In this document: positions 8,763 through 17,350 of the stretch, one piece after another
Layout of the letters: each line of letters starts with the position of its first letter
Position numbering within the stretch: position 1 is the stretch's first letter
Translations under genes and position numbers: made by a program
Assembly (NCBI RefSeq): GCF_024320785.1
Contig: NZ_JANDBC010000001.1
Location: forward strand, 1,928,001 to 1,992,000
DNA from: Gracilimonas sediminicola
GTDB lineage: Bacteria > Bacteroidota > Rhodothermia > Balneolales > Balneolaceae
Reading direction: 5' to 3'
Length of the DNA stretch: 64,000 bases
Notes under the pieces: model-generated
Told to the model about the DNA's origin: nothing
What the model saw: only the letters and a program-made list of their open reading frames with translations
The model's database searches: none

Positions 8763-9206
8763 ATGGATGCTAACGCTACTGCAACGGCTCAAAAAAATGT
8801 ATGGCGGGAACTGAGAACGAACATCTTTGAAACGGAAGTCTGGCTTCGGGCGGCCATAAAGGAGTTCCTGGATGAATTCGATTTAACACCGCAGCAGCTT
8901 TCAATACTCAGAATATTGAAGGCAGCCAATAACGAACCGATGTCCACCAAGCAAATCCAGGAGGAAATGATGGACAAAAGCTCGGATACTTCCCGCCTTG
9001 TGGACAGGCTTATAAAAAAAGACCTCGTTCGAAAAAGAAAGGATCCTAATGACGGTCGCTTGATTCAGGTGTTCATCAAATACGAAGGCCTTCGTTTATT
9101 GGCACAGATCGAAGATCGTATTCATACCCTCGATGAAAAGTTCACGCTGCTTTCCGAAGAAGAAGCCGAGCAGCTGAACTGGCTGCTCGAAAAAGCGCGT
9201 TCTTGA
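8763..9206 (+). CDS. MarR-family transcriptional regulator
   Basis: Winged-helix repressor-type protein of about 147 residues. The recognition helix region (MMDKSSDTSRLVDRLIKKDLV) and the wing with KDPNDGR are clear. I favour the ATG at 8763; a TTG at 8724 would add 13 residues, and neither has a clear ribosome binding site. MarR proteins often sense phenolic or oxidant ligands. The next gene (VOC protein) runs in the same direction 65 bases on. A role in the distant quinone-type cluster (24-31 kb) is possible but unsupported. Confidence 0.9.
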   Translation: MDANATATAQKNVWRELRTNIFETEVWLRAAIKEFLDEFDLTPQQLSILRILKAANNEPMSTKQIQEEMMDKSSDTSRLVDRLIKKDLVRKRKDPNDGRLIQVFIKYEGLRLLAQIEDRIHTLDEKFTLLSEEEAEQLNWLLEKARS

Positions 9207-9271
9207 ATTTAACCCCTCTATCCTGTACTATCGGTCAATTATTTTAAAATTCAGGCGGAGGAATGTATTAG

Positions 9272-9649
9272 ATGAATAATGCGATAAACTGGTTCGAGAT
9301 ACCGGCCAACGATATTGGCCGGGCAAAAAAATTCTACGAAACAATCTTTGAGTTTGAAATGCCGGAACTTGACATAGGAGATGGTTTACGTATGGCACTT
9401 TTCCCGGCTACTACCGGAACTGTGGGTGGCACTATCATTGAGAATAAGGAATGGTACTTTCCGAGTGAAAGTCACGGCCCGCTTTTATACCTGAATGCCA
9501 ATCCCAATTTACAACACATTCTTGACCGGGTGGAAGAGGCCGGGGGGAAAGTCATGATCCCAAAAAGACTTATCACCGAAGATAATGGCTATATGGCCGT
9601 GATACTGGATAGCGAAGGAAACCGAATAGCGCTCCATTCCAACGAATAA
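9272..9649 (+). CDS. VOC-family (glyoxalase-like) protein
   Basis: Single vicinal-oxygen-chelate domain protein of 125 residues with the beta-alpha-beta-beta-beta pattern twice (INWFEIPANDIGRAKKFYETIF and the C-terminal DSEGNRIALHSN). Similar short proteins are annotated as glyoxalase or bleomycin-resistance-like but mostly have no known substrate. GGAGG lies 10 bases before the ATG. An ATG at 9263 in the same frame meets a stop at once, so the start is secure. Confidence 0.88.
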   Translation: MNNAINWFEIPANDIGRAKKFYETIFEFEMPELDIGDGLRMALFPATTGTVGGTIIENKEWYFPSESHGPLLYLNANPNLQHILDRVEEAGGKVMIPKRLITEDNGYMAVILDSEGNRIALHSNE

Positions 9650-9652
9650 CAC

Positions 9653-10414
9653 CTACCGGTAGAACTCTTTATTCTTAAGCTGAACCGAGGCCGCGTAATA
9701 AGCCGCGCCCACAATACTTGCATTATTAAGCAGGCTGGCAGCCTTAAACTTGGTCTTTATTTTGATGTAAGGAAAGGTTTTATCAGCTTTTTTGGAAAGC
9801 TGCCCGCCAAGGATGAAAAGATCGGGATGAAAAAGCCGCTCATACTGCTCTAATACCAGCTGTAGGCGTTTGCCCCAGGTTTTCTTTCGGATTCCTTCTT
9901 CTTTCCGGACCCGGTTCGAGGCTCTTTCTTCAATGCTAATTCCCTTTATTTCAACCTGACCTAATTCAGTGTTGGGAACCAACGTGCCATCCACAAAAAT
10001 GGATGAGCCAATTCCGGTGCCCACCGTCAATACAATTACGGTTCCGCGCTGTTCTTTGCCAACGCCAAATTTCATTTCCGCTAAGCCAACAGCATCTGTA
10101 TCGTTAATTACGCTGACATTGCAGCCGGTGATTTCAGTAAACAGGTGGTCGGCATCGGCATCCACCCAGCCTTGATCCATCCGGGTTGTGGAGAGTACGA
10201 TTCCTTTGCTGGTCGCTGCCGGGAAGGCGCATCCGATCGGGCCATCCCAGTCAAACTTCTTAACCACCTTGTGCAGTTTTGAGATGAGCTTATGCGGGCG
10301 GGTATCATCAATTTTGTCGGTTGTTCGTTTCTTGGATACAATCTCTCCTTTGTCTGTATCCACGATGGCACCTTTGATGCCGTAACTTCCAATATCGATC
10401 CCTAAAACTTCCAC
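9653..10414 (-). CDS. ppgK: Polyphosphate glucokinase (ROK family)
   Basis: Phosphorylates glucose with polyphosphate (or ATP) as donor in the cytoplasm. The 253-residue protein carries the N-terminal phosphate loop DIGSYGIKG (6-14), a GCAFPAA segment, the NDTDAVGLAEMKFGVG glucose/phosphate region and TVGTGIGSS, followed by LVPNTELGQVEIKG. The usual family sequence is NTELGH; here Gln replaces His, a mild departure. It lies on the same strand as secA, separated by a palindromic repeat. The specific polyphosphate name is favoured over a generic ROK kinase by the ELG..E.KG motif and length. Confidence 0.82.
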   Translation of the reverse strand: MEVLGIDIGSYGIKGAIVDTDKGEIVSKKRTTDKIDDTRPHKLISKLHKVVKKFDWDGPIGCAFPAATSKGIVLSTTRMDQGWVDADADHLFTEITGCNVSVINDTDAVGLAEMKFGVGKEQRGTVIVLTVGTGIGSSIFVDGTLVPNTELGQVEIKGISIEERASNRVRKEEGIRKKTWGKRLQLVLEQYERLFHPDLFILGGQLSKKADKTFPYIKIKTKFKAASLLNNASIVGAAYYAASVQLKNKEFYR

Positions 10415-10463
10415 AAATCCGGTGTTTAATTAGTTCGGGACAAACATAGCGAAAAAATGTTTA

Positions 10464-10506
10464 GGTACATAGCAGGGACGCAAAATCTTGTGACCTGCTA
10501 TGTGCC
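10464..10506. repeat. Palindromic repeat with GACRCAAAATCTTGTG core
   Basis: A 13-bp outer stem (GGTACATAGCAGG against CCTGCTATGTGCC, one G-T pair) encloses GACGCAA-AATC-TTGTG. The inner core is shared with the hairpin at 30609-30652. Sits between the co-directional secA and ppgK. Confidence 0.7.
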
Positions 10507-10525
10507 TGTGAAAAAGGTGAATGAA

Positions 10526-13500
10526 TTACTTCTCGACTACTACCCAGCCTTCTTCATCTACCATCCGTTTGGCGTATTTCCATTTGATCTCTTTGGTTTC
10601 GCCGCTGCTCATATTCTGGACGGTTACATAATCATTTCGTCCGGGTTCATCAGCAACTTCAACCGGCTGACGTTTTGCATTTCCACCCTGTGGTTTCTGC
10701 CCTCCATTTTGCTGAGGCTGAGCCGGCGCCTTGAGTCCCATACCGGTAGAGTCGGCGTGCTGGGTTTCCATCGAGGAAGTGTCGAAACGTGATTTCTGCT
10801 TCTGAGCTTTCTCAAGTTTGGAATCCTCGGCCTGCACTTCTGGTACTGCCTTCCATATCAATGAAATAGCTTCCTGGTTGATGTCGTCAAGTAACATCTT
10901 AAACATGTCAAATGCTTCACGTTTGTATTCCAGCAACGGATCTTTCTGAGCAAACGAACGCAATCCGATACCTTCTTTAACGGAATCCAGCTCGCGCAGG
11001 TGTTCCATCCATTTTTGATCGATAATGGAAAGGATGGCACTTTTCTCCAGAGATCGTGCAACTTCACGTCCTTCATTTTCAAGAGCTGATTCTACATCCA
11101 CCACAATGCGCATGCGGCGAATTCCGTCGGTGAAAATAACCTGAACTTTATCGGGACGATTTTCCGGATTGGCTTCCGTAATTCGCTTCATTACCTCATA
11201 AAGCGGTTTGGCCATTCGTTCTTCTTTCTTACGATAAGCAGCAATAGCTTTGTCGATAATGTGATCGGCCAGATCCCGCTCGTTCATGTTGAACCACTTC
11301 TCACGATCATAGTCCACATCTACAGCAAGGTGGCGTAAAACAGACTCATGAAGTCCGTCATAATCGCCGGCAGCTACATGTTCTTCCACCGTCGACTCGA
11401 TCAGGTCATCCAGCATGTCCATGATGTCTGTTCGCAGCTGATCCCCGGAAAGAGCGTGCTTTCTTCGGGCATAAATCACGTTACGCTGATTGTTCAGTAC
11501 GTCATCATATTCCAGCTGTCGTTTACGGATGCTGAAGTTATTTTGCTCTACTTTACTTTGAGCTCTCTCCAGCGACTTGGTAATCCATGGATGAGTAATA
11601 ACCTCGCCTTCTTCAAAGCTGAGTTTATCCATCACATTGGCTACCCGGTCGCTCATAAACAACGCCATCAGGTCATCTTCCAGCGATACATAAAACTGTG
11701 ATTCACCGGGATCACCCTGACGACCAGCACGTCCGCGAAGCTGTAAGTCAATACGGCGCGATTCGTGACGCTCGGTACCTAAAATAGCCAGTCCGCCTTT
11801 TTCCTTCACGCCCTTGGCAAGCTTGATATCGGTACCACGACCGGCCATGTTGGTAGCTACGGTTACGGCTCCGATTTCACCGGCTTGTTTTACAATTTCA
11901 CTTTCCTTGGCGTGCTGTTTCGCGTTCAAAACATTATGCGGTATGCCGGCGCGTTGCAGCATACGGCTCAGCTTTTCAGATACATCAACACTGGTAGTAC
12001 CCACCAATACCGGCTGACCTTTTTTATGGTACTCGCGGATTTTCTCAACCGATGCGTTAAATTTCTCCCGCTTGGTTTTAAAAACAAGATCCTCTTTGTC
12101 ATCGCGGGCAATAGGCTTGTTGGTGGGGATGACAACCACATCAAGTTCATAAATCTCGTTAAACTCACCTTCTTCTGTTTCCGCAGTACCGGTCATACCG
12201 GCCAGTTTGTTATACATTCGGAAATAATTCTGAAGGGTAATGGTAGCATAGGTCTGTGTGGAAGCCTCAACTTTTACTTCCTCTTTAGCCTCAATCGCCT
12301 GGTGCAAGCCATCGGAATATCGACGTCCGGAAAGTACACGTCCGGTGTGCTCATCCACGATGTTTACCTTGCCATCCTGAACGATGTATTCCTCTTCCCG
12401 TTCAAAGTTAGTGTAAGCCTTTAGCAGCTGATTTACGGTGTGGATACGGTCTCCGCGCTCAGCAAATAACCGGTGCAGATCGTTGAACTTGCGCTCTCGT
12501 TCCTGCCGGACTTCCTGCTTGGCCTCTGCTATTTTCTTCTCTTTATACTCTTCACTGAAGTCGTCATTTTTTTTGATTTCATTCAGCTTCTCTTCTTCGA
12601 GCTCTTCAATTTCTTTTTCGATGACGGCCGTTTCTTCCCCTAAATCCGGGATTACGAAAAAGTCTTCATCTTCTCCTTTTTTGGTGATGAACTCCCGGCC
12701 TTTTTCGGTCATTTCAATGGAATTCATCTTTGGATCCACCGCGTAAAACAAGTACTCATCCACCACAGGCATGTTTTTGGCGTTATCCTGCAGGTAGAAA
12801 GACTCGGTACTCTGAATCAGTTTCTGAATTTTAGGATCCTGCTGAAGTTTTCGCAGTTGTGAGTTTTTCGGGAAACCGCGAACGGCACGGAAGAGGGCGA
12901 GCCCGGCTTTTTCTTCATCGCCTTCATCGAGCAGCTCTTTTCCTTCTTTCACAAGATTGGCAACCAATTTCTTCTGGGCATTAACCAGCGATTCTACACG
13001 AGGCTTCATTTCCACGTATTTCCCGGACTTGTTGTCCTGCGGTACCGGACCAGAAATGATAAGTGGAGTACGGGCCTCATCAATCAGGATGGAGTCAACC
13101 TCATCAATAATGGTGTAGTGATGTTCGCGCTGAACCAACTGCTCCTGTTCAACTACCATGTTATCGCGGAGGTAGTCGAAGCCAAATTCGTTATTCGTTC
13201 CGTAGGTAATATCAGCTTTGTAGGCTTTTCGTCGCTGCTCGGTACTGGGTTGGTAGCGGTCCACACAATCCACATGCAAGCCGTGGAAATTAAAAATAGG
13301 TTCATTCCACTCGGCATCACGCATGGCCAGGTAGTTGTTCACCGTCACAACATGTACGCCTTTTCCGGCAAGGGCATTCAGGTAAGCCGGGAATATGGCG
13401 ACCAGTGTTTTACCTTCACCGGTTTTCATCTCAGCAATGCGGCCCTGGTGCAGTACAATCGCACCTATTAGCTGTACATCATAGGGCACCATTTCCCAGG

Positions 13501-13921
13501 TAATTTCATTGCCACCCACTTTCCAGGATTTTCCGACAAATCGTCGGCAGGTATCTTTAAGCACGGCAAAGGCCTCGGGCAAAATGTCATCCATAACCTC
13601 TTCGATGATGTCCAGCTCCTGCTGTTCCAGCTCTTCCAGGTGCTCCGCCATTTCGCGGTGTTCGCCAGGCCCGATGTTCTCAATATCATCAAGCTGCTTC
13701 TTAATCTCTTTTATCTCGGCAATCGTTTCGGCCGTAGCATCTTTTATTTTTTGCTTAAACTCTTCCGTTTTGCCTTTAAGCTCATCATCGCTGAGCTGCT
13801 TCATTTGCTCTTCGTAGCTCTTGATTTCATCTACGATAGGCTGAATCTTTTTAATGTCCTTCTCACTCTTGGAACCAAAGACTTTGGTAATCACCTTACC
13901 AACTTTATCTAATATATCCAT
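10526..13921 (-). CDS. secA: Preprotein translocase ATPase SecA
   Basis: Motor ATPase that pushes preproteins through SecYEG. The 1131 residues include the Walker A region GRIAEMKTGEGKTL, DEVDSILIDEARTPLIISG, and the C-terminal helicase part with GTTSVDVSE, TNMAGRGTDIKL and LRGRAGRQGDPGESQFYVSLEDDLM. It is longer than the roughly 900-residue enterobacterial protein because of an acidic, helical insertion (about residues 300-480, with EEIEELEEEKLNE-type sequence) as in other Bacteroidota-group SecAs. The extreme C-terminus lacks the CxC zinc-binding tail and ends WKYAKRMVDEEGWVVVEK. Single gene, own promoter presumably in the 13.9-14.4 kb gap. Confidence 0.98.
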   Translation of the reverse strand: MDILDKVGKVITKVFGSKSEKDIKKIQPIVDEIKSYEEQMKQLSDDELKGKTEEFKQKIKDATAETIAEIKEIKKQLDDIENIGPGEHREMAEHLEELEQQELDIIEEVMDDILPEAFAVLKDTCRRFVGKSWKVGGNEITWEMVPYDVQLIGAIVLHQGRIAEMKTGEGKTLVAIFPAYLNALAGKGVHVVTVNNYLAMRDAEWNEPIFNFHGLHVDCVDRYQPSTEQRRKAYKADITYGTNNEFGFDYLRDNMVVEQEQLVQREHHYTIIDEVDSILIDEARTPLIISGPVPQDNKSGKYVEMKPRVESLVNAQKKLVANLVKEGKELLDEGDEEKAGLALFRAVRGFPKNSQLRKLQQDPKIQKLIQSTESFYLQDNAKNMPVVDEYLFYAVDPKMNSIEMTEKGREFITKKGEDEDFFVIPDLGEETAVIEKEIEELEEEKLNEIKKNDDFSEEYKEKKIAEAKQEVRQERERKFNDLHRLFAERGDRIHTVNQLLKAYTNFEREEEYIVQDGKVNIVDEHTGRVLSGRRYSDGLHQAIEAKEEVKVEASTQTYATITLQNYFRMYNKLAGMTGTAETEEGEFNEIYELDVVVIPTNKPIARDDKEDLVFKTKREKFNASVEKIREYHKKGQPVLVGTTSVDVSEKLSRMLQRAGIPHNVLNAKQHAKESEIVKQAGEIGAVTVATNMAGRGTDIKLAKGVKEKGGLAILGTERHESRRIDLQLRGRAGRQGDPGESQFYVSLEDDLMALFMSDRVANVMDKLSFEEGEVITHPWITKSLERAQSKVEQNNFSIRKRQLEYDDVLNNQRNVIYARRKHALSGDQLRTDIMDMLDDLIESTVEEHVAAGDYDGLHESVLRHLAVDVDYDREKWFNMNERDLADHIIDKAIAAYRKKEERMAKPLYEVMKRITEANPENRPDKVQVIFTDGIRRMRIVVDVESALENEGREVARSLEKSAILSIIDQKWMEHLRELDSVKEGIGLRSFAQKDPLLEYKREAFDMFKMLLDDINQEAISLIWKAVPEVQAEDSKLEKAQKQKSRFDTSSMETQHADSTGMGLKAPAQPQQNGGQKPQGGNAKRQPVEVADEPGRNDYVTVQNMSSGETKEIKWKYAKRMVDEEGWVVVEK

Positions 13922-14124
13922 AATGGGGTACTCGTACTCTGCGAATAATTTTTAATGTGAAGGTTGAAGTTAACCTTATATAAAGGGCGGTTCAACTGTT
14001 TGCACGTTAATGATTACAAATATCCTGCCATAATTTATTTTGGCAGAACTATTCAGGTAAAACAGCCTATCTGTTCGGTGTAAGTTTGACCTCGTACCCG
14101 ATGCCCCGTTGGGAATGCCTGGTT

Positions 14125-14218
14125 GAACCTCTGGTTCAGAGGGGTTGCTATAGGTAAGACATTGCCATAAACAAGGAACCAGAGGTTCTGTCATGCATTA
14201 CGAACCGGAAGTTCGTAA
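14125..14218. repeat. Nested palindromes in the secA upstream region
   Basis: GAACCTCTGGTTC (14125-14137) and its exact reverse complement (14176-14188) form an outer dyad, and each is itself a 5-bp hairpin. Ten bases later TTACGAAC-CGGAA-GTTCGTAA (14198-14218) forms an 8-bp perfect hairpin. Confidence 0.65.
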
Positions 14219-14401
14219 CGAGGAAAAGATTAACAAAAAGTCCTTCCGGTGATTTTATTTTCTTAATCTAAACATCATATGATGAACAATTGCTTAGTTA
14301 TAGAATCGCTTCCAATATTTTATTATTTATATAATTTTATAATTTTTACTAAATAATTAATGTTTATTAAAATAATAGCGTTCAAAAATATTGCATTAGT
14401 A

Positions 14402-14432
14402 TTGTATAGATTAAATTTTATAAATAAATTTG
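14402..14432 (+). promoter_or_regulatory. Bacteroidota-type promoter
   Basis: TTG (14402-14404), 20-base spacer, TAAATTTG (14425-14432), a full match to TAnnTTTG, 32 bases before the ATG at 14465. Confidence 0.5.
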
Positions 14433-14464
14433 AGTATTGTTAATCTTCATAAAACTCACTTGTC

Positions 14465-14764
14465 ATGATTTCAAAAGAATTCACTCCTAAAAGAACGGTA
14501 TGTAAAGTAAGGCTTACGATCCCCGCCGAATGGGCCGAAAAGGAAGTGGCCGTTGCCGGCGACTTTAACGACTGGGATACGGCTGCTGAAAAACTGGAAA
14601 AGAAAAAAGATGCCTGGACCACCACGCTTCGCCTGAAGCCTGAGAACGAGTATAAGTTTAAATACTTTATTGATGGCGAGCGCTGGGAAAACGACGATGC
14701 TGCGGACAAATACGTGCCTAATGAATTTGGTACCGAAGATTCTGTAGTCTCGATTGGGGAGTGA
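14465..14764 (+). CDS. Small protein with isoamylase-N/CBM48 (glycogen-binding) domain
   Basis: A 99-residue protein consisting almost only of one early-set/CBM48-like fold. The motifs VAVAGDFNDWD and YKFKYFIDGERWENDDAAD are the glycogen-binding signature seen in AMPK-beta and branching enzymes. It has no catalytic domain, so it probably binds alpha-glucan or acts as a regulatory subunit. It has its own promoter-like site and no signal peptide, so it is cytoplasmic. Confidence 0.85.
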   Translation: MISKEFTPKRTVCKVRLTIPAEWAEKEVAVAGDFNDWDTAAEKLEKKKDAWTTTLRLKPENEYKFKYFIDGERWENDDAADKYVPNEFGTEDSVVSIGE

Positions 14765-14857
14765 TAATAGAACCCAGATTTTTGCTGGAACATTACCGGG
14801 TTTATTTTACTTTGTATGATTCGGTGGGTTTATCACTAACTAATGCGAGATTGAATT

Positions 14858-15637
14858 TTGTTCGATTCAGAACTTTTTGAGAATCATTTAGCTACGTCCT
14901 GGCTGGGACGTAGCTTTTATTTTTTTGAGGAATTGCCATCTACTAACTCCTATGCGAAGCAACTTAATGGCGAGAATTCTCAACATGGAGCGCTGGTTTT
15001 AACCGATGATCAAACCGGGGGGCGGGGGCAATATGATCGCATATGGAAGGCAGAGCCGGGAAAAAACCTGACGTTCAGCCTGGTTTTTGAGCCTCAAAAA
15101 GCCGAACGGTTTACCTTGCTTACTTTAGCATGCGCTCTGGCTGTTTCAGAAATTGTGAATGCCTGCGCAGAAGTTGATACCAAACTGAAATGGCCTAACG
15201 ACATCCTGTGCAATAACAAAAAGCTCTGTGGTATTCTTACCGAAACTCAGTTCTCCGGAAATAAGCTGGAACGTGTGGTAGTTGGCCTTGGCTTAAATAT
15301 AAACCAAGTTGAGTTTCAGGGAGAGCTGGCTGAAAAAGCTACCTCTTTAAGGAAGGAATGCAGCAAAGAGTTTTCAAGAGAAAAGGTGTTGGCCGATATC
15401 CTTCAAAAAATTGAATACCGCTACCGGTTATGGAATCAATTTGATGCCGACCTGGTGAAACAGATAAACCGGGCACTGATTGGTTTTGGGGAATGGACCC
15501 GGTTGGAAGTAAATGACGAACAGCTGGATGGCGAGTTTAAGTTTCTCGGAGTGAATGAATCGGGGTCACTCATCGCGCTCAATAAAGATTATGACATCCG
15601 AAGCTTTTCTCACGAGCAGGTGCGAGTTCAGGCATAA
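14858..15637 (+). CDS. birA: Biotin--[acetyl-CoA-carboxylase] ligase
   Basis: Attaches biotin to the carrier protein of acetyl-CoA carboxylase. The 259-residue protein shows the catalytic loop GGRGQYDRIW (usual GRGR), KWPNDIL, KLCGILTE and the C-terminal SH3-like domain. There is no N-terminal DNA-binding domain, so it is a monofunctional ligase. The start is a TTG at 14858; the nearby ATG at 14843 is out of frame and soon meets a stop. Confidence 0.93.
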   Translation: MFDSELFENHLATSWLGRSFYFFEELPSTNSYAKQLNGENSQHGALVLTDDQTGGRGQYDRIWKAEPGKNLTFSLVFEPQKAERFTLLTLACALAVSEIVNACAEVDTKLKWPNDILCNNKKLCGILTETQFSGNKLERVVVGLGLNINQVEFQGELAEKATSLRKECSKEFSREKVLADILQKIEYRYRLWNQFDADLVKQINRALIGFGEWTRLEVNDEQLDGEFKFLGVNESGSLIALNKDYDIRSFSHEQVRVQA

Positions 15638-15884
15638 TATACCTTTGCATATTAATGCATATAAGTATTTATGAGGCTGATTCTGCTCAAGCGTTTTGGT
15701 TTTGGATCTGGTTTAAGCGTCTGTTTGGACTAAAGGTAATTCTAAATTGGTTTTCCTGTTCAAATAAAGCACAAGCGGACGCTTGCGCTATTTGATGACC
15801 AAAGATGGGATAGTATAAAACAAAAAAAGCCTGCTTGTTCATTCAAGCAGGCTTTGCAATAAAATTAAAAAAGCAGGGCTTTAA
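15638..15884. other. Convergent intergenic region
   Basis: Between the convergent birA and the oxoamine synthase. It holds a small palindrome, CAAGCG-GA-CGCTTG (15772-15785), and the terminator listed next. Nothing coding was seen. Confidence 0.6.
15826..15855. terminator. Bidirectional terminator between convergent genes
   Basis: Perfect 12-bp stem AAAGCCTGCTTG / CAAGCAGGCTTT with a 6-base loop, with A-rich sequence on the left, giving a U tract for the minus-strand transcript. Confidence 0.85.
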
Positions 15885-17111
15885 TTAAGCACTAAGCTTT
15901 TCAGCAGCTTCGAATACAAACTCTTTGATGGCGCCAAAGGCTTTAAGAGTTTTCTCGATGTGTGCATCGTTATGAGCTGCGGTAGGGATGAGGCGAATCA
16001 GGACCGTTCCTTTTGGAACTACCGGATAGGCAACACCACTTACAAATACGCCGTGTTCTTCACGAAGCTTGCGCATAATATCCTGGCAAAGGTCCGTGCT
16101 TCCTTTGGTCAGAACCGGAGTTACGGGGCTTTCGGATGGAAGAACCGTATATCCCAGATCACGAAGTCCTTCGCGAAGTTTGAGTGTATTACTCCACAGT
16201 TGTTCTCTCCACTCAGGATGATCTTTAATCATCTGCAGGCGTTTACGTGCGGTAACAGCCATTGGTAGTGGGAGTGATTTTGCAAATACCTGACTGCGTG
16301 AATTGGCTTTGAGGAATTCGATAACACGAGGCTCAGAAGCAATAAAAGCTCCGATCAGGGCAAATGATTTTGCGAAAGTACCGAAGTAAACATCGATTCC
16401 ATCCTGAATGCCAAGGTGCGTTCCTGTACCGGAACCGTCTTCACCCATTGTTCCAATACCGTGAGCATCATCTACCAGCAAGCGGAAAGGTACTTCTTTT
16501 TTGAGCTCAATAATTTCTTTAAGAATACCGAGGTCTCCGGTCATGCCAAAAACACCTTCCGTTACAACAAGGATGGAAGAATTGTCTTTGCGCTTTTTGT
16601 CGGCACGGTATAGTTGTTTTTTGAAGCTTTCAATGTCGTTGTGCTTAAACACAGACTTGTCGGCCATGGAAAGCTGCTTACCATCTACAATACAAGCGTG
16701 GCTCAGCTCATCGTAAATAAGGAAGTCATTGCGATCTACCAGGGAGTGGATGGTACTCATAATGCCCTGATAACCGTAGTTGAGTAGCTGAGCAGATTCT
16801 TTGTGTACAAAAGCTGCCAGTTCTTCTTCCAGTTTTTCATGCTCGGTAGTGTTGCCGGTCATCAGCCGGGCACCCATTGGCGCGCTCAGGCTGTATTTTT
16901 CAGTGGCTTCTGTGTCCACTTTTTTAATTTCCTCGTTGCTTCCAATACCGAGGTAGTCGTTTATACTCCAAACGACCATATCCTTGCCGTTGAATTTCAT
17001 TTCCGGTCCTAAAGGTCCTTCCAGTTTAGGAAAAGTGTAGTACCCGTAACCTTCAGAAGTGAATGGGCCAAGTGGACTTGGACGGCCCTCAAGCTTATCA
17101 AATAAATCCAT
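15885..17111 (-). CDS. Alpha-oxoamine synthase family PLP enzyme
   Basis: PLP-dependent acyl-CoA:amino-acid condensing enzyme (408 aa) related to 8-amino-7-oxononanoate synthase, 2-amino-3-ketobutyrate CoA ligase and serine palmitoyltransferase. Visible are the substrate-binding NDYLG (51-55), the PLP aspartate in LLVDDAHGIGTMGEDG (D214/D215) and the Schiff-base lysine in GTFAKSFALIGAF (K248). No biotin, threonine or sphingolipid gene is adjacent, so which substrate it uses is open. In this group both sphingolipid synthesis and KBL-like roles are plausible. Assignment to the family is certain, to the exact enzyme is not. Confidence 0.88.
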   Translation of the reverse strand: MDLFDKLEGRPSPLGPFTSEGYGYYTFPKLEGPLGPEMKFNGKDMVVWSINDYLGIGSNEEIKKVDTEATEKYSLSAPMGARLMTGNTTEHEKLEEELAAFVHKESAQLLNYGYQGIMSTIHSLVDRNDFLIYDELSHACIVDGKQLSMADKSVFKHNDIESFKKQLYRADKKRKDNSSILVVTEGVFGMTGDLGILKEIIELKKEVPFRLLVDDAHGIGTMGEDGSGTGTHLGIQDGIDVYFGTFAKSFALIGAFIASEPRVIEFLKANSRSQVFAKSLPLPMAVTARKRLQMIKDHPEWREQLWSNTLKLREGLRDLGYTVLPSESPVTPVLTKGSTDLCQDIMRKLREEHGVFVSGVAYPVVPKGTVLIRLIPTAAHNDAHIEKTLKAFGAIKEFVFEAAEKLSA

Positions 17112-17300
17112 AAATATGCGCTGAGATTTTCGCTGTAATTGTGATTAGAATGGCCTTTCTGGCCATGTTAAAAGCGTGCTAAATGTACGCAAATATCCCC
17201 TTATCTCAAAAGAACCGACACTTCGGTAACATGCAGTTAACATTGCTGTAATCCGGACGCCAGAATGAATGGAACCGAAACCGCCCCTTACAGATACAGA

Positions 17301-17326
17301 AAAGCCCGAAGGTGAATTCGGGCTTT
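17301..17326 (-). terminator. Terminator of the LVIVD lipoprotein gene
   Basis: Perfect 10-bp stem AAAGCCCGAA / TTCGGGCTTT, 6-base loop, 25 bases after the stop codon at 17351. Confidence 0.7.
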
Positions 17327-17350
17327 AAATTCCAGGAATTTGGCTGAAGG

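Larger units (their letters stand above)
13922..14464. other. 543-base intergenic region with palindromes and an AT-rich promoter zone
   Basis: Divergent gap between secA and the glycogen-binding-like gene. It contains the palindromes at 14125-14218 (separate entry) and then about 180 bases of very AT-rich DNA leading to a promoter. I see no convincing coding frame; a 72-codon minus-strand frame at 13976-14194 overlaps the palindromes and looks random. Confidence 0.6.

Noticed and set aside
8724-9206. MarR gene as MhqR-like regulator of the 24-31 kb cluster
   Set aside because: It is over 15 kb away and I found no palindromic operator shared between the two places.
10457-10792. 111-codon plus-strand frame starting in the repeat before secA
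   Set aside because: Begins in a palindromic repeat and continues antisense to the secA 3' end.
11885-12424. 179-codon open frame on the plus strand inside secA
   Set aside because: Lies wholly antisense to strongly conserved secA sequence; the product has no signal or family resemblance and is a shadow frame.
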